Source: Acanthamoeba castellanii str. Neff (taxonomy: Eukaryota > Discosea > Longamoebia > Acanthamoebidae). Taken from it: 64,000 bases of DNA. A model generated the notes under the pieces. That model made no database searches. It saw nothing but the letters and a program-made list of their open reading frames with translations, and was not told the DNA's origin. Position 1 is the first letter of the stretch; every line of letters begins with the position of its first letter. Made by a program: the position numbers and the translations under genes. The DNA is taken from assembly GCF_000313135.1 (NCBI RefSeq), contig NW_004457712.1, forward strand, positions 1,341,595 to 1,405,594, given 5' to 3'. This document shows, in pieces, positions 29,863 to 40,832 of this stretch.

Positions 29863-32566
29863 TTACGACTCCTCGGCGGTGAGACTCTTGAGGGCTTCCA
29901 TGGTGAGGTGGAGCGAGCCGTTGTTGGCCTCGAGCACGTCGCGTATGATGCCCGGGTCGAGCTCCCGGAAGGCCGACATCGCGCTGAGCGTCTTGACCTT
30001 GCCCGCCGCGTCCCGGTCCTTGTCCCACTGCTTCGCCGCACCGTCCTCCTCCTCGCTGATCGCATCATCGTCGTTGTCGTCACCGCCGCCTCTGCCGGCC
30101 GTCGTCGGCGTCGGGGCGGGCTTGCGCCCGGGCGTCGTCTGCTGCGTTTTGCTCTTCGACTGCGGCGCGCGATCGCCGGCCTCAGTCTTGGGCGGATGCC
30201 AGAACTGCTTGCGGTGGTCGGGGTTGACCCGGTAGCACGTCGCACCGTACCGACACACCGGCTTCCCGTTCTTGTAGGCCTGCTTACTCTCGCCCTCATC
30301 TGCCACACACCGCACACGCACACGCACCACCGCACACGCACACGCACCACCGCACACACGACACGCAATACAACACACAAGAACACGTGTAAATTGTGGG
30401 TGCCTATCAACGTAGCGAGGGAGAGCGCGTACCGCCGTCGTCAAAGCCCTGCAGATATTGCTTGGCCTCTCGCACCGCTTCGGCGTCATCGTCGTCGTGG
30501 CGCGCGCCGCCGCGTCGCTTCGTGCGTTGGAATTCATCGTCGTCGTCATCATCGCCGCCCTCCTCACCCAGGCTGGCGTCGTTGCGCACCAGGAACCCGT
30601 CGTCGTAGTCGTACTCGTTGGGCTGGCCGTCGTCGTCGCTGTCGATCGTGCCGTCCAGATCGATCCCTCCACCGCCCTTTTTCTTGGCCTTCTTCTTCGG
30701 CGGGGCCTGCACGTCATAAGGCGTGTGCCGTGTGCCGTGAGTCAGTCAGCCCCACCCAATCTTAACGTCTTATGAAAACGCACCTTTGGCTTTGGCTCGG
30801 CCTTGGCCTTTTTGGCCGCAGGGCCGCCAGGCTTGGGCACAGCGGCGGGCGCCTTTCGCTTCTTGCTGGCCGCCGCCTCGGCCGCCTGGCGCTGGAGCTC
30901 CTCGTCTTCGTCGGTCGCCTCGTCGTCTTCGTCGGCCACCTCGACCTCGACCTCCTGCATCACCTTGTCCGTGCGGGTCTGCACCACGTAGACGTCGTCC
31001 ACGAACAGGATGAAGCGCGACCCGTTGGGCAGGTCGACCTGCTGGCCCTTGGTCAGCGGCTGCGGCTCGCCCTCCTCGTCGAACACGAAACTGGTCGGAT
31101 TGTTCCCCAGCTGCCGCCCCACCACCCGAACCACGTGGTGAGTCGTGTGCGTGTGCGGTGGTGCGTGTGCGGTGGTGTGTGCGCGCGCGCGTGTGTGTGC
31201 GCTGTGGTGCGTGGCTGCGATAGGGCGTACCATGGTCAAGGTGACGGTCTTGTCCGCCTGGGAGGCCACCAGCTCCACTAGCGTTCGAGAGCCAACCAAG
31301 AAATTGAGCCACACACACACGACACACACCACCGCACACGCACGCGCGCACACACACACCACCGCACGCATGCGAACAGAGGGCGAGGAAAGAATGTGCG
31401 TACGTTGGGTGCGAGAGCAGCGCTTGTCGGTGATGCCGGTCTCATCGCCGCGGCCCAGCACGAGGGGCTGTGAGTCCATGGGCAGGTACTTGGGCGTCTT
31501 GGTGCCCTCCTTCAGTATTCGCGCCCGAAACAGCTCCACTGTGCAACACCACACCAAATGAGCCATGTGTCATGCGTTGTTTGCTTGTGCGGTGATGCGT
31601 GTGCGGTCATGTGTGTGTGTGTGTGTGTGTGGTCATGTGTGGTGCGTTACCTTCGACGTTTCGCTTCTCTGTTCGCTTGGCCTTGGCCTTGTTCTTGTTC
31701 TTGTTGAGCAGGTGTGCGGGTATCACCGGCTCGGGCGCCTTGGCCTTTGCTTTCTTCTTCGCGGGCGTCTTCTTCTTTTCCTCACCGCCGGACCCTCCAT
31801 CACCCCCGCCCAGGTACGGATTCTCTATATCCTCTCCCGCCGCAAATGCTGCACCCGCTCCATCGGTTAGCCGACACCGCACGCACCGCACGCACCGCAC
31901 GCACCGCACGCACCGCACACACCGCACACACCGCACACACCCATAAGAAAGAAAGAAAGAAAAGGGTGCCTTGAATGTATTCGCTCAGCTTCTTTTGGTC
32001 GTTGTCATGGAGGTGGCTGTAGCCTTCCAGGTCGTCTTCGCTGTCGATCTTCTTTGTTGTCTTACGCGCTCTCTTCAGGTGCTGTGTGCGTGGGTGCGTG
32101 CGTGCGTGCGGTGTGGACGTAAAGAGTGAGTGAGCGCGTGCGGTCGCGTGCGGTCGCGTGCTTGTGTGAGCGAGCGGGAGAGTGGGTAATACCAACCTGG
32201 AACACGCACGGAGCGTGGTACCAGTCGGTCATGGTGCCGCCCTCGGTGAAGCGGTCGTTGGGGTAGGTCTTGCCTACCCGCATCTCGCCCTTCTCAATCT
32301 TTTTCTTGCACGCCGCAAGCTTGCACTGCACCCATTAACGGATGCTGCGTTAGGTTTGGATGAAGAGCTAATTTTGCTACGGACATCATAATATCTGCCA
32401 TGAAGCAGGATTTTACCACTGCTCGCCCGAGGGATGCATACTCGATCTGCACACACGAGAAATTAATCAATACAATTAATTTGTGTTTTAAGAATCGAAT
32501 CATCTTTGGTCTTCGTGCACCGATCTCCCAGAAACAAAACTGTACCTTGTAAGTGTTATTAGCCAT
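29863..32566 (-). CDS. PARP-finger, FHA, PBZ and CUE protein (APLF-like DNA-damage reader)
   Basis: Ten exons: 32566-32546, 32446-32417, 32325-32197, 32081-31970, 31848-31651, 31538-31404, 31277-31231, 31110-30784, 30706-30433, 30299-29863; 569 residues. Residues 1-60 form a PARP/DNA-ligase-III-type zinc finger (IEYASLGRA, CKLAACKKKIEKGEMRVGK, WYHAPC) that senses DNA breaks. Residues ~165-270 are an FHA domain of the PNKP/APLF kind (LVLGRGDETGITDKRCSRTQ, then LGNNPTSF). At ~435 lies a PBZ poly(ADP-ribose)-binding finger, CRYGATCYRVNPDHRKQFWH. The last ~45 residues (LDPGIIRDVLEANNGSLHLT) look like a CUE ubiquitin-binding fold. Acidic and lysine-rich linkers join them. Probable role: recruit repair enzymes to PARylated breaks in the nucleus. 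Intron 4 appears to use a GC donor. Confidence 0.88.
31868..31942. repeat. Intronic CGCACCGCA minisatellite
   Basis: Tandem CGCACCGCA, changing to CACACCGCA, inside the GC-AG intron of the PARP-finger gene. Confidence 0.9.
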
Positions 32567-32697
32567 GGTGGTCCTGGCCTGGATTCAGGAAGTGATTAAA
32601 TAAAAACTAGAAAATCTGTTCTGCCGTTGGTCGCGAAAAAACAATTCCAGGAAATAACCGGAGTCAACACTCGTCTGGCAGATAAAAAATGAAGCTT

Positions 32698-32769
32698 CAG
32701 GCCTGCTGGGGGTCGAACCCAGAATCTCCTGATTCGTAGTCAGACGCCTTTCCATTGGGCCACAGGCCT
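32698..32769 (-). tRNA. tRNA-Arg (ACG anticodon)
   Basis: 72 nt on the minus strand. Acceptor AGGCCTG pairs perfectly with CAGGCCT, discriminator G; D arm GCCCAATGGAAAGGC; loop CTACGAA gives ACG; T arm CTGGG TTCGACC CCCAG. Sits between the PARP-finger gene and the 3' end of the ATPase gene. Confidence 0.95.
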
Positions 32770-32926
32770 TGCTTATTTCCAAATCGCCCTATTTACACGT
32801 GTGTGTCTGTGGCTCCCCTGCAGATAAAAGAAGTTTGGCTCTGATGGTGGACTTAGGCACTGACAAGTTCATACAGCCCTTTGCAATAAATACAGAGATT
32901 CATGCAGGTGTGTACACTGCTATCGG

Positions 32927-35900
32927 TCATGGTGAAAGCGCTGGGTATTCGCCCACCACATCCTTCTCTGATCTCTTCTTCAGCTGCTTGACTTCTTCTC
33001 TCAGCTGCCTCAGCCCCTCCTTCACCTCCTCTTGGTCTCTGTGCGATCGACCACAACCACGTCAGCACGGTGACTCGTGCACTGCAATTCAATGCAAGGA
33101 ATGGAATGTTTGTTTGGGGGGTACCGGACGACGTTGCGAAGCTTCTCCGTGATGTCCCTGGTGCCGGAAAGGAGGTCGGCCTTTCGCTGAGTGAACTCCT
33201 CTTCGCCAAAGAGCGACTGGAACTCCTGGTGATACCGCAGCAGCGACTGCGTCTCGTTGACCAGTTCCTTTCGCTCCTGTGTGGCAACTGATGTCAGCGT
33301 CTGCCGTGCCGACAACGATTGATCGGGTCGTGTGTGAGAGAGGGGCATGATGATACCTCGAGCAGCTGTTTCTTGGTTTCGTTGAGCTCCTTCTCCTCCT
33401 TCTCGAGTTTCTTCTTCTTGAGCTTGATCTCCAGCGACCGCTTCTGCGCCCCCGCCTTCTCGTCTTTTCGCAGAATCCTAACATCGCGCGCGACCGGCGG
33501 TGAGCCTCGGGGGCTGGCTGTCGATCGTGAGGTGGTACGTACTGGAAGGCCATGTTGAGGCGAGGCGTGCCGGCGCTCACCATGAACTCCGGCGCTAGCC
33601 GCGCCAGCGAAGACACGGTGTCCTCCGCGTCTATGTCAGCCGACAGCGACATGCTGATCGGCTTCTTGTGGACGTACGCCACCAGCCCCGAACTGCACGA
33701 GGTGAGTACCGACTCTCGATGAGCGAGAGTCCGCAGGGGGGGACGTGTGTGTTCACTTACCTCTCATAGGCCTCGAGCTCTGACACGTTCTCTTGGAATA
33801 CGATCCGCAATAGATCGCTACGGCTTACGATCGAGTTTTGGGCCTGACCGATCCACAGGTCAGATTGTATGGGTTGGGTGCGTTAGCAGACACTATGTGT
33901 CGTGTTGCGTTGTGTGGCGCGTGTGAAGTGTGTTTTTGGCGAACGTACGATGAGTTCAATCATGCGCCACAGGCGGAGGTACTTCTCAAAGGCGTCGTCC
34001 TTCTCGAGGGCCTGCTCCTCGCCATCCGCCGAGATCACCGGTCGCAGGCAGCTCTCGAGAGAGTCGGACACAATCTGCAGGCTGTCGCTGATCATGTAAT
34101 CAATGACCTCTGCATTCACACAAACACAATGCACCCATGGCATTCCAGCGGGGTCAGCCAGGGTCGCTTACGCTGACCGCACAGAGATTGGGTGATAAAA
34201 TAATAATGAAATTGTAAAGAATGCCAATCAAATCGCTCCTCGCGATGTTGGTGAAGCGGTGCGTACGAGATGGCGTGTAGCCGCGGAGGAGACCCGTGAT
34301 GACTGTGTCCAGATCTTTGACTTGGCCGCCCACGAACGTGGCGAGGCGTTTGATCTCCGATTCGGTCAATGGTTCCTAGAAATTGGAGTCGAGGCGTTTA
34401 GTTAAGAGGACATGCAAGCTGTGGGCAACGACAGACACCACTACGCGGTACTTACCTTGAAGTGCTGTGTGAGCAACTGATTGACCTTCTTGAAGTGGTG
34501 CCTGACCGTGGACACCGACGCGTAGCCGAACTTGAGCACCTCCCGTCGCGATCGGAATGCAGAATCTGCACGTGTGTGTGTTGTTGTTGTCGTTGTCGTT
34601 GTTGCAGGATGCGGTGGTTGGTGCAAGTCAGATAAAGGGAACGAATCAGCGGCCAGAGCTTTTCCAAAAACCTGATAAAGAAGCCCCAACCAAAATCAAG
34701 AGAAGATTATAAAGTACGCGTGTCGAGCTCCAGGTGGCAGAACGAAAACGATGTCACCTGCACGCGTTCATTGTGGGAGGAGGGAGACGGACAAACAATC
34801 AACCAATCAGGGCGGAGAGGCATTCGCATGCGTGGCATCGCCTTAATAAGGATAGCTTGTGTTGCGTTGTATAGGAAGAGGTTGTATTACGTACAAAGAC
34901 AACGTGGCACAGCTTGTTGTCGGTCAAGAAGAGGCACCAGTCCATGAACTTGAGGATCTGCTTGTCCTCCTGTATAGATGACAACGCACCCGCGCCGCCA
35001 ACAGTCCATTCGACACGCATTGGAACCAAATCAGGGTCATTGCAGTGCCTCCAAGCGATAGTGGAATGTCAAGGACGGTGAGCGTACGTAGATGTTCTTC
35101 GAGCGGAGGTTGAGATCATTGGAGCTCCCCAGGAAATGAAAGTCTGAAGCGCACATCACGCACACAATGTGGGTAACGGATGTGCGTGTGCTTGTGCGTG
35201 TGCGTGCATAAATGCTGATGTGGCTTACCATTGATGCAAATGACGGGAATGCCGTTGGGCCACCCCATACGCTTTTGGTCGGAAAGCACCTGCTCGAAGC
35301 AGTGGAATGCCTTGTTGATCTCCTCCGCGCTCAGAACTGTGTATCCCACCCCCGCGCCATCGACCCACCAGTCAATCGCAACTTCCCCCCCCCATCATTC
35401 CTCATTCCTCATTCCGCCCCAGAAGAGCGAAACGCGAGGTCGCAGAAAAGAGAGAAGAGAGCGCGCACCCATCTTGCTCTCGTCCTTCAGGAAGATCCGC
35501 GCGATGAATTTCTTGAAAAGAAGTGGGGGAGAGAGGATAAGAACCGACGGCTCGAGAAAAGAAGGCCAAAGCGTGCGATTGATTGCGTACCGTGGGCGGA
35601 AGAATGTAGCTGATTTTGTTGATGAACTGCGTGAGGATCTCCTCGCCATTGATTACTGTGGCGCACAATAGGGTGGTGGTGGTGGTGGTGGTGGTGGTGG
35701 TGGTGGTGGTGGTGGTAAGTGGCATCATCAGCAAAAGAGGGAAAAGAGAAAGACGAAAGTGGAAGTGGAAGTGGAAGTGGAGAGTACCGGGCTCGCGTTG
35801 GAGGTCGAGGTAGACCACCATCTTGCGGTTTTCGATGGCCTGCTCCAGGATGTGGCTCTTGCCCGATCCGTCCGGACCCACAAATATGCACGGCCCTGTC

Positions 35901-36613
35901 CACACCAAGCGTCACTCGCTTGTCGTGCGTGTGCGTGTTGCATGTGTGCGGTGCGTGCGGTGCGGTGTGTGCGGTGCGTGTGTACCGGCAGGTGGGTGGT
36001 TGAGGTAGTTGCGTAGCACGGCGGCTTCGTTGGGCCTGTCGAAGGGCGGGTAGGGTCCGGCCGACGGGGGTATGTGCTTGGGCTTGAGCAGACGCATCTT
36101 GATCCACGTCTTCTGCGCTCGCACGGATCGCACGAAGAAGTGGAACGACACGTAGCCCATGCCGAACACTCCACCGATGATCGTGCGCCACGCCCACGGG
36201 CTCAGATGACGACGCGATTCGAGATTTGTGATCACGTATTGGCATGGAGCAGAAGATGATGTGGAGCTCAAGGATGAGGATGAGGACGCGATGCTGAGGA
36301 TGCCACCGCCGCCTCCGTGGTGGTGATGTGATGGCCGCCCGTGGATACGATTGAAGGAGCTGAGGGACGACGAGTGACGACGGTGGATGGAGCTGAGGAG
36401 TTTGGAGGAGGCGGAAGTTGTGGCAAGGCTGGATGCAGAATAGGAAGATGAGCAGAGGGGCAGGTGTGCAAGAGGCGTGGAGTCACCACAACCACCGCGC
36501 ATTCCGAGGACAGATGTTGTAGAAGATGAAGATGGGATGGCGCGGCAGCCTGACGATCGCGTGACAACCGTGCCGGCGGCAGTGCCGGCACCACTACGAG
36601 CAGCCCGCAGCAT
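32927..36613 (-). CDS. Membrane-anchored P-loop ATPase, archaeal-ATPase/STAND type, probably mitochondrial
   Basis: At least twelve exons, the first 36613-35986 from ATG (MLRAARSGAG). The N terminus is Arg/Ser-rich like a mitochondrial presequence; a membrane segment follows (TIIGGVFGMGYVSFHFFV). The ATPase core starts RPNEAAVLRNYL, then Walker A GPDGSGKSHILEQ, and a Walker-B-like strand IPVICINDFHFL where the first acidic resid​ue is Asn. KFMDWCLFLTDNKLCHVVF resembles the sensor strand. The C-terminal third is helical, ending in coiled coil (KKKLEKEEKELNETKKQ, REEVKQLKKR) and stop at 32927. The fold resembles the archaeal-type ATPase family. Role unknown; a scaffold or nucleoid function in the inner membrane is possible. 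Exons around 34440-34690 are the least certain. Confidence 0.7.
35673..35714. repeat. Intronic (GGT)n microsatellite
   Basis: About fourteen GGT units in an intron of the P-loop ATPase gene. Confidence 0.9.
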
Positions 36614-37009
36614 GAGAAGGCAGTGCACTTGTGCTGTGGGCCTTCAACGCGATTGCAGCTTCAGACGCACACGCACTTTCCGTTGCCCAAACCTCAAATT
36701 ACCAGGAAATGGTCATTTCTCAAAGAAGTAGCAAAGAAAACATCAGAGAAAATGAGGAGGCACGAGGCAAATGAATGTACATGAGGTAGAGGATGTTCGG
36801 TGGGTCATCCTGTGGTGGGACCATGGTGCGGTGCGCAGTGGCGTAGGAGGTTCACAGATTGAAGTTCTTCACGTGGATCTGGGCGACTTCAAGCGAGAGC
36901 ATTCGCGCGCCGCATGAGCAGGTATAAGTTTGGCTCCACGGGTGGCGACCCTGCTCGGCCTCTCCCAGCACGTGTGCATTCGTCGGTCCTGCTTAGCCAA
37001 AGGTGCACG
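36614..37009. other. Intergenic, 396 bp, nothing recognised
   Basis: Between the start of the ATPase gene and the stop of the SH3 gene, both on the minus strand. It should contain the ATPase promoter. No gene or repeat seen. Confidence 0.4.
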
Positions 37010-37583
37010 TTAGATCACCTTCCAGATCGCGACCTTGGCGGTTGATTCAAGAAGAGAAGACGGTCTATCACCTGCTTGTGACTTTGAGTTCGCAGCTCCC
37101 TTGCCTGCGTGGACGGCACGTCAGTTTGAGGTCATCTTTGCTTCTTCAACACAGTGAATAGAGGAGTACCGTCGGTAGGGGCGTCCTTCCCTCGGGTGAA
37201 GACCAGTCCGGCAGTGGCAGACACCATGTGGTCGCCCTCCTCGCTCGGCGCTTCCCAGGGCTTCAACAATACGGGGTAGAGAGCCAACAGCTTCTTCGCC
37301 TCTTGCTTGTCTGTACACCAGCACAAGCCCATGCGTTGGCATCATGCTAGCACAACAGTGGCAGGCCCCGGACTGCGTACGAACCACGGATGTCTTGCAC
37401 GTAGTTGCTGGGGAAGTAGCCGCTGCGGCCCTCCTTGGAGCTTACGCCGCCCCACCAGTTGAAGAACTTCTTGCACACATTCACGTATTCGCCCTTCGTG
37501 AACGACAGCTCCTTGTCGTTCTGCCCCTGGAAGTTGTACAGCGTGACGCACAAGCACACGTGTGCCGATTCAGCGTCGCCCAT
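37010..37583 (-). CDS. Small SH3-domain protein
   Basis: Three exons: 37583-37385, 37310-37170, 37104-37010; 144 residues. Residues ~10-66 are an SH3 domain: LYNFQGQNDKELSFTKGEYV (ALYDF and RT loop), FNWWGG (WW in the n-Src region), GYFPSNYVQDI (PSNYV). Aromatic and proline positions for binding PxxP ligands are intact. The rest is a short tail without a known domain. If the last intron is not removed, translation would end 13 codons later at 37132 (TPLFTVLKKQR); the phase-consistent GTACTC donor and GCAG acceptor favour splicing. Likely a cytoskeletal or membrane adaptor; partner unknown. Confidence 0.75.
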
Positions 37584-37908
37584 CTTATTGCTGCTCCTCT
37601 GCCCTCCTTTTGTCTGACAGTTGGCTGAAGTCCTTGCTTTCTTGTGGTGCTTGCTGTTGAGGTTGAAGTTGAACGGAGACACCACGCCCCTACGCCCAGC
37701 TTGCTTAATTTGGACTTTTTCGAAACAGGTCTCAAATCCAAAACGAAATTTTTGTAAGGCATGTTTAGAAAAGAAATAGACAGGAAATAGAGCAATATTG
37801 TTTGTTGCGTTTGGTGAGGGAGGTTTCAGCGCCTCGGGCAGCACGACGAAGACGACCACGTCACCAGGCCTGTGTGCATACATCGACCACAACAACCAGC
37901 CGCGCCAC
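37584..37908. promoter_or_regulatory. Divergent intergenic region of SH3 and coiled-coil genes
   Basis: 325 bp between head-to-head ATGs. No TATA box obvious; the SH3-proximal half is mixed and the part at 37740-37800 is AT-rich. Confidence 0.4.
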
Positions 37909-40664
37909 ATGAGTTCCTATCTGCAACAGCCCCGTGGCCAGGGGCGCGGAGAAGCTTCATCGCCAGCGCCAGTACCCAACGTACGTTTGCACCATCTCTC
38001 CCCCTTCTAAGACTTCTTCTTCACGACTTCAGCTCGCCCCCCAAGCGAGCCACAAATCTCACAATACATCTTCAATTCATTTGAAGGAAGAAGATGAAGC
38101 CGCTACGTCGATAACAGGTGGCGGCAGCCAGCGCAGCAGCACGACCAATGAAGCGGTGGAAATGGTCGAGCGGGTCGTGTCGGGCACCCTGGTCGAGCTG
38201 CGCCGAGCCCAGCACGAGGCGGCCATGCGCGCCGAGCAGATGGACCTCCAGCTGCGCCTGGCCAGCCGCGTGTGGGAGCGCGACGTGATGCAGCTCCAGA
38301 CCCGCAACGACGCCGCGCTCGAGTCGGCCCGCGCGGCCCACCTCGCACACGAGCGGGCGGCCGACGCCCGTTTGACCGTGGCCCACACCTGGCTGGCCCA
38401 CGCCCTCGCCGACCTGGCCGAGCGGCGGCTCGAAGCCAAAGCCCTGCGCCACCACCAACAGCAGCATCAGCAGCACATGCAAGGCAGGCGCACATCAGAC
38501 GAAGAACCCTCATTTTGGGAGGTGCGTGTGTCGTGTGCGTGTGCGTGTGCGTGCGTATGCGTGTGCGTGTGCGGTGCGGTGTGTGCGGTGCTGATGGAGA
38601 GGAGGGATTGCAGGTGCTAAGGTGGAAGAAGGGAGCGGCGGACGAGGGGAGCAGCAGCAAAGGAGGAGGAGGCCGGGAGGCCGACAAGCGGCGCGAGGCC
38701 GAGCGGGAGCTGGCCCAGTGCCGGGCCGAAAACGAACGCCTGCGCCTCCTCCTCAAACGCACCACCCACACCGCACAGGTACCATTCCACGCATTCCACA
38801 CACACTCTCTTGAGAGCCCACCACCGACCACCTGCTGTATGCGCACCGTGTGTGTCGTGTTTGCGTGCGTGCGGTGCGTTGTGTGTGTGCGGTCGTGCGT
38901 GTGCGGTCGCAGGAGTGGGAGGAGTTCTCGAGTCGGGAGGACGCGATGGAGCAGATCAAGTCCGACAAGGTGGTCATGACGTTCCTCCACTCGCGGGTAC
39001 CCTTCCCCCCTACGCCAACCTTGGGCTGCGCGAATTGAGCTCAAACTTTTTTCTTATTATTTTATTCTGGGGCAGGTGGGCGAGCTGGAGCGGCAGGCCA
39101 ACACCGAGCGCGAGCAGAGACAGAGCGCCGAGAAGCGGGCGGCCACGGCCGAGGCCGAGAACGAAGTGCTCAAGAAGCGCGTGGCCGAGCTGGACGGTAC
39201 CCACTCACTCACTCCCGCACCACCGGCTTGGCCTTGATCGCGGCGCCTGACGTCGTCTCGGGTTCCGTGGCGTGTGCGGCGAGCAGCCCACCTGTTGGCT
39301 GCCACTGCGGCGGGAGGAGGCGGGCAGGCCAGCAGCGGGCAGCTGACGGTCCTCGTCCACGAAAAGGACCGCCAGCTGCAGACCCTCAAGCAAGGTGCAC
39401 CATCCGTGTGTGCGCACACGCCACACCGCACACGCCACCGCACACGCGCACCTGGTCACTCACTCACACATGCTACGCTGTCTTACCCAGGGTATGCCCA
39501 GTTGCGCGTGAAGAAGGACATCCTGGTCAACGAGGTAAAGAAGCTTCAGGCCGACGTTGCGCGTCTGGGCCACGAGAACGGTAAGACTCTAGCCAACACG
39601 CCCCAACAACCTGCTCGGCTGGCTGCTCATCTATGTGTGCGCGCGTGCGGTCGTGTGTGTCGTGTGTCGTGTGTCGTGTGTCGTGTGTCGTGTGTCGTGT
39701 GTCGTGTGTCGTGTGTCGTGTGTGTGTGCGTGTGCGTGTGCGTGTGCGATCACAGACCAGCAAAAGCTGGACCTGCAGTACCTTCGATCACAGGAGGAGA
39801 GCTTTCAGAAGACCGCCTCGCGCGAGGAATACGAACTCGCCTCCCTTCTCATCGAGGTAAGACCACACGCCTACCCTCCTTGTGGGTTTTTCTTTGGTGC
39901 GTGTGCGGTCGCTTGACTATTGGGTGTGTGTGTCGTGTGTGTGTGTTGTGTGTGTTGTGTGGGTTGTGTGTGTTGTGTGTCCGCAGGTGGACGAGCTGCG
40001 GCGGTCGCTGGACGAAGCGAGTCTGGAGAAGATCAACGCTCGTCTGGTGCGCGAGCGCAAGCAGGCCGCCGAGGACAAGCGCCTCCAGCGAGAACGCAAG
40101 CGGCAGGAGAAGGCCGCCGCCAAGCTCGAAGGAGAAGCGCACCAGCAGGGCGAAGGCGACAAGGACGATGGCGACGAGGGAGGTGATGATGATGATGATG
40201 ATGGCGGCGATGACGACGACAAGAAGAACGCGTTGCCGGAGCCGGCCGAGCTGATGGATCTGAGCAATCAGCAGCTGGAGGAGGTCCACGCGGAGATCGA
40301 CCGGCGGAAGGAAGTCCTGGCGGCGGCCAACGCCGCCGAGGACGAGGAACAATCGACAGCGGCGGCGCACGTCGTTGCCCACGACCAGGGCGTCGTGCAG
40401 CGGGTGGTCGCTGCCGAGCGCCGACAGAAGCGGGAGGCCAAGCTGCGCTATCTCGACCTCCTCGGAGACATCTGCAACCTCCGCATCCAGGTCCTCGCCT
40501 ACAGGTACACTCTTTTTCTCTTGCGCGTGTGCGTGTGCGTGTGCGGTCGTGTTTCTGACTGGTGTTTGTTCTCTCTGGGGAAACCCAAAAGCGAGCGGTT
40601 GCTGGCACACGCCAAGCACAAGGGAGAGAAGGCGAACCACAAGTTTGTGTGGATCGAACCCTAA
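37909..40664 (+). CDS. Long coiled-coil protein of unknown function
   Basis: Ten exons: 37909-37980, 38033-38521, 38614-38778, 38913-38996, 39076-39196, 39284-39394, 39491-39580, 39756-39856, 39987-40504, 40592-40664; 607 residues in frame. Most of the length is alpha-helical coiled coil rich in Glu, Arg, Gln and Ala (VGELERQANTEREQRQSAEK, VDELRRSLDEASLEKINARL), broken by an acidic Asp/Gly run at ~450-470 and a His/Gln patch at ~175. The C-terminal helix KREAKLRYLDLLGDICNLRI may be a separate unit. No catalytic domain or targeting signal. Such proteins are often centrosomal, ciliary-remnant or Golgi tethers, but nothing here decides. The acceptor of exon 6 is uncertain. The closest downstream gene is transcribed towards it. 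Confidence 0.7.
39643..39750. repeat. Intronic TGTCGTG minisatellite
   Basis: Eight or more tandem TGTCGTGTG units followed by GTGCGTGTGCG, in an intron of the coiled-coil gene. Confidence 0.9.
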
Positions 40665-40832
40665 CCATCACCAAACCTCGAGCGGGCTGGCCAACGTAGA
40701 ATGTAAATAATAAATAACTTATTGTGCCTGGGGGCACCAGAGAAGACGAAGAGAAATACACCATGACGACGAAGAGAGAATGAAGAGAGTGGAAGAGTCG
40801 AAGAAGAAGATGGCTTGGCACCCTCTTGTCCC

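Noticed and set aside
29106..30410. A 434-codon minus-strand frame
   Set aside because: It runs antisense through kinase 2 and out of frame through the last exons of the PARP-finger gene; no domain in it.
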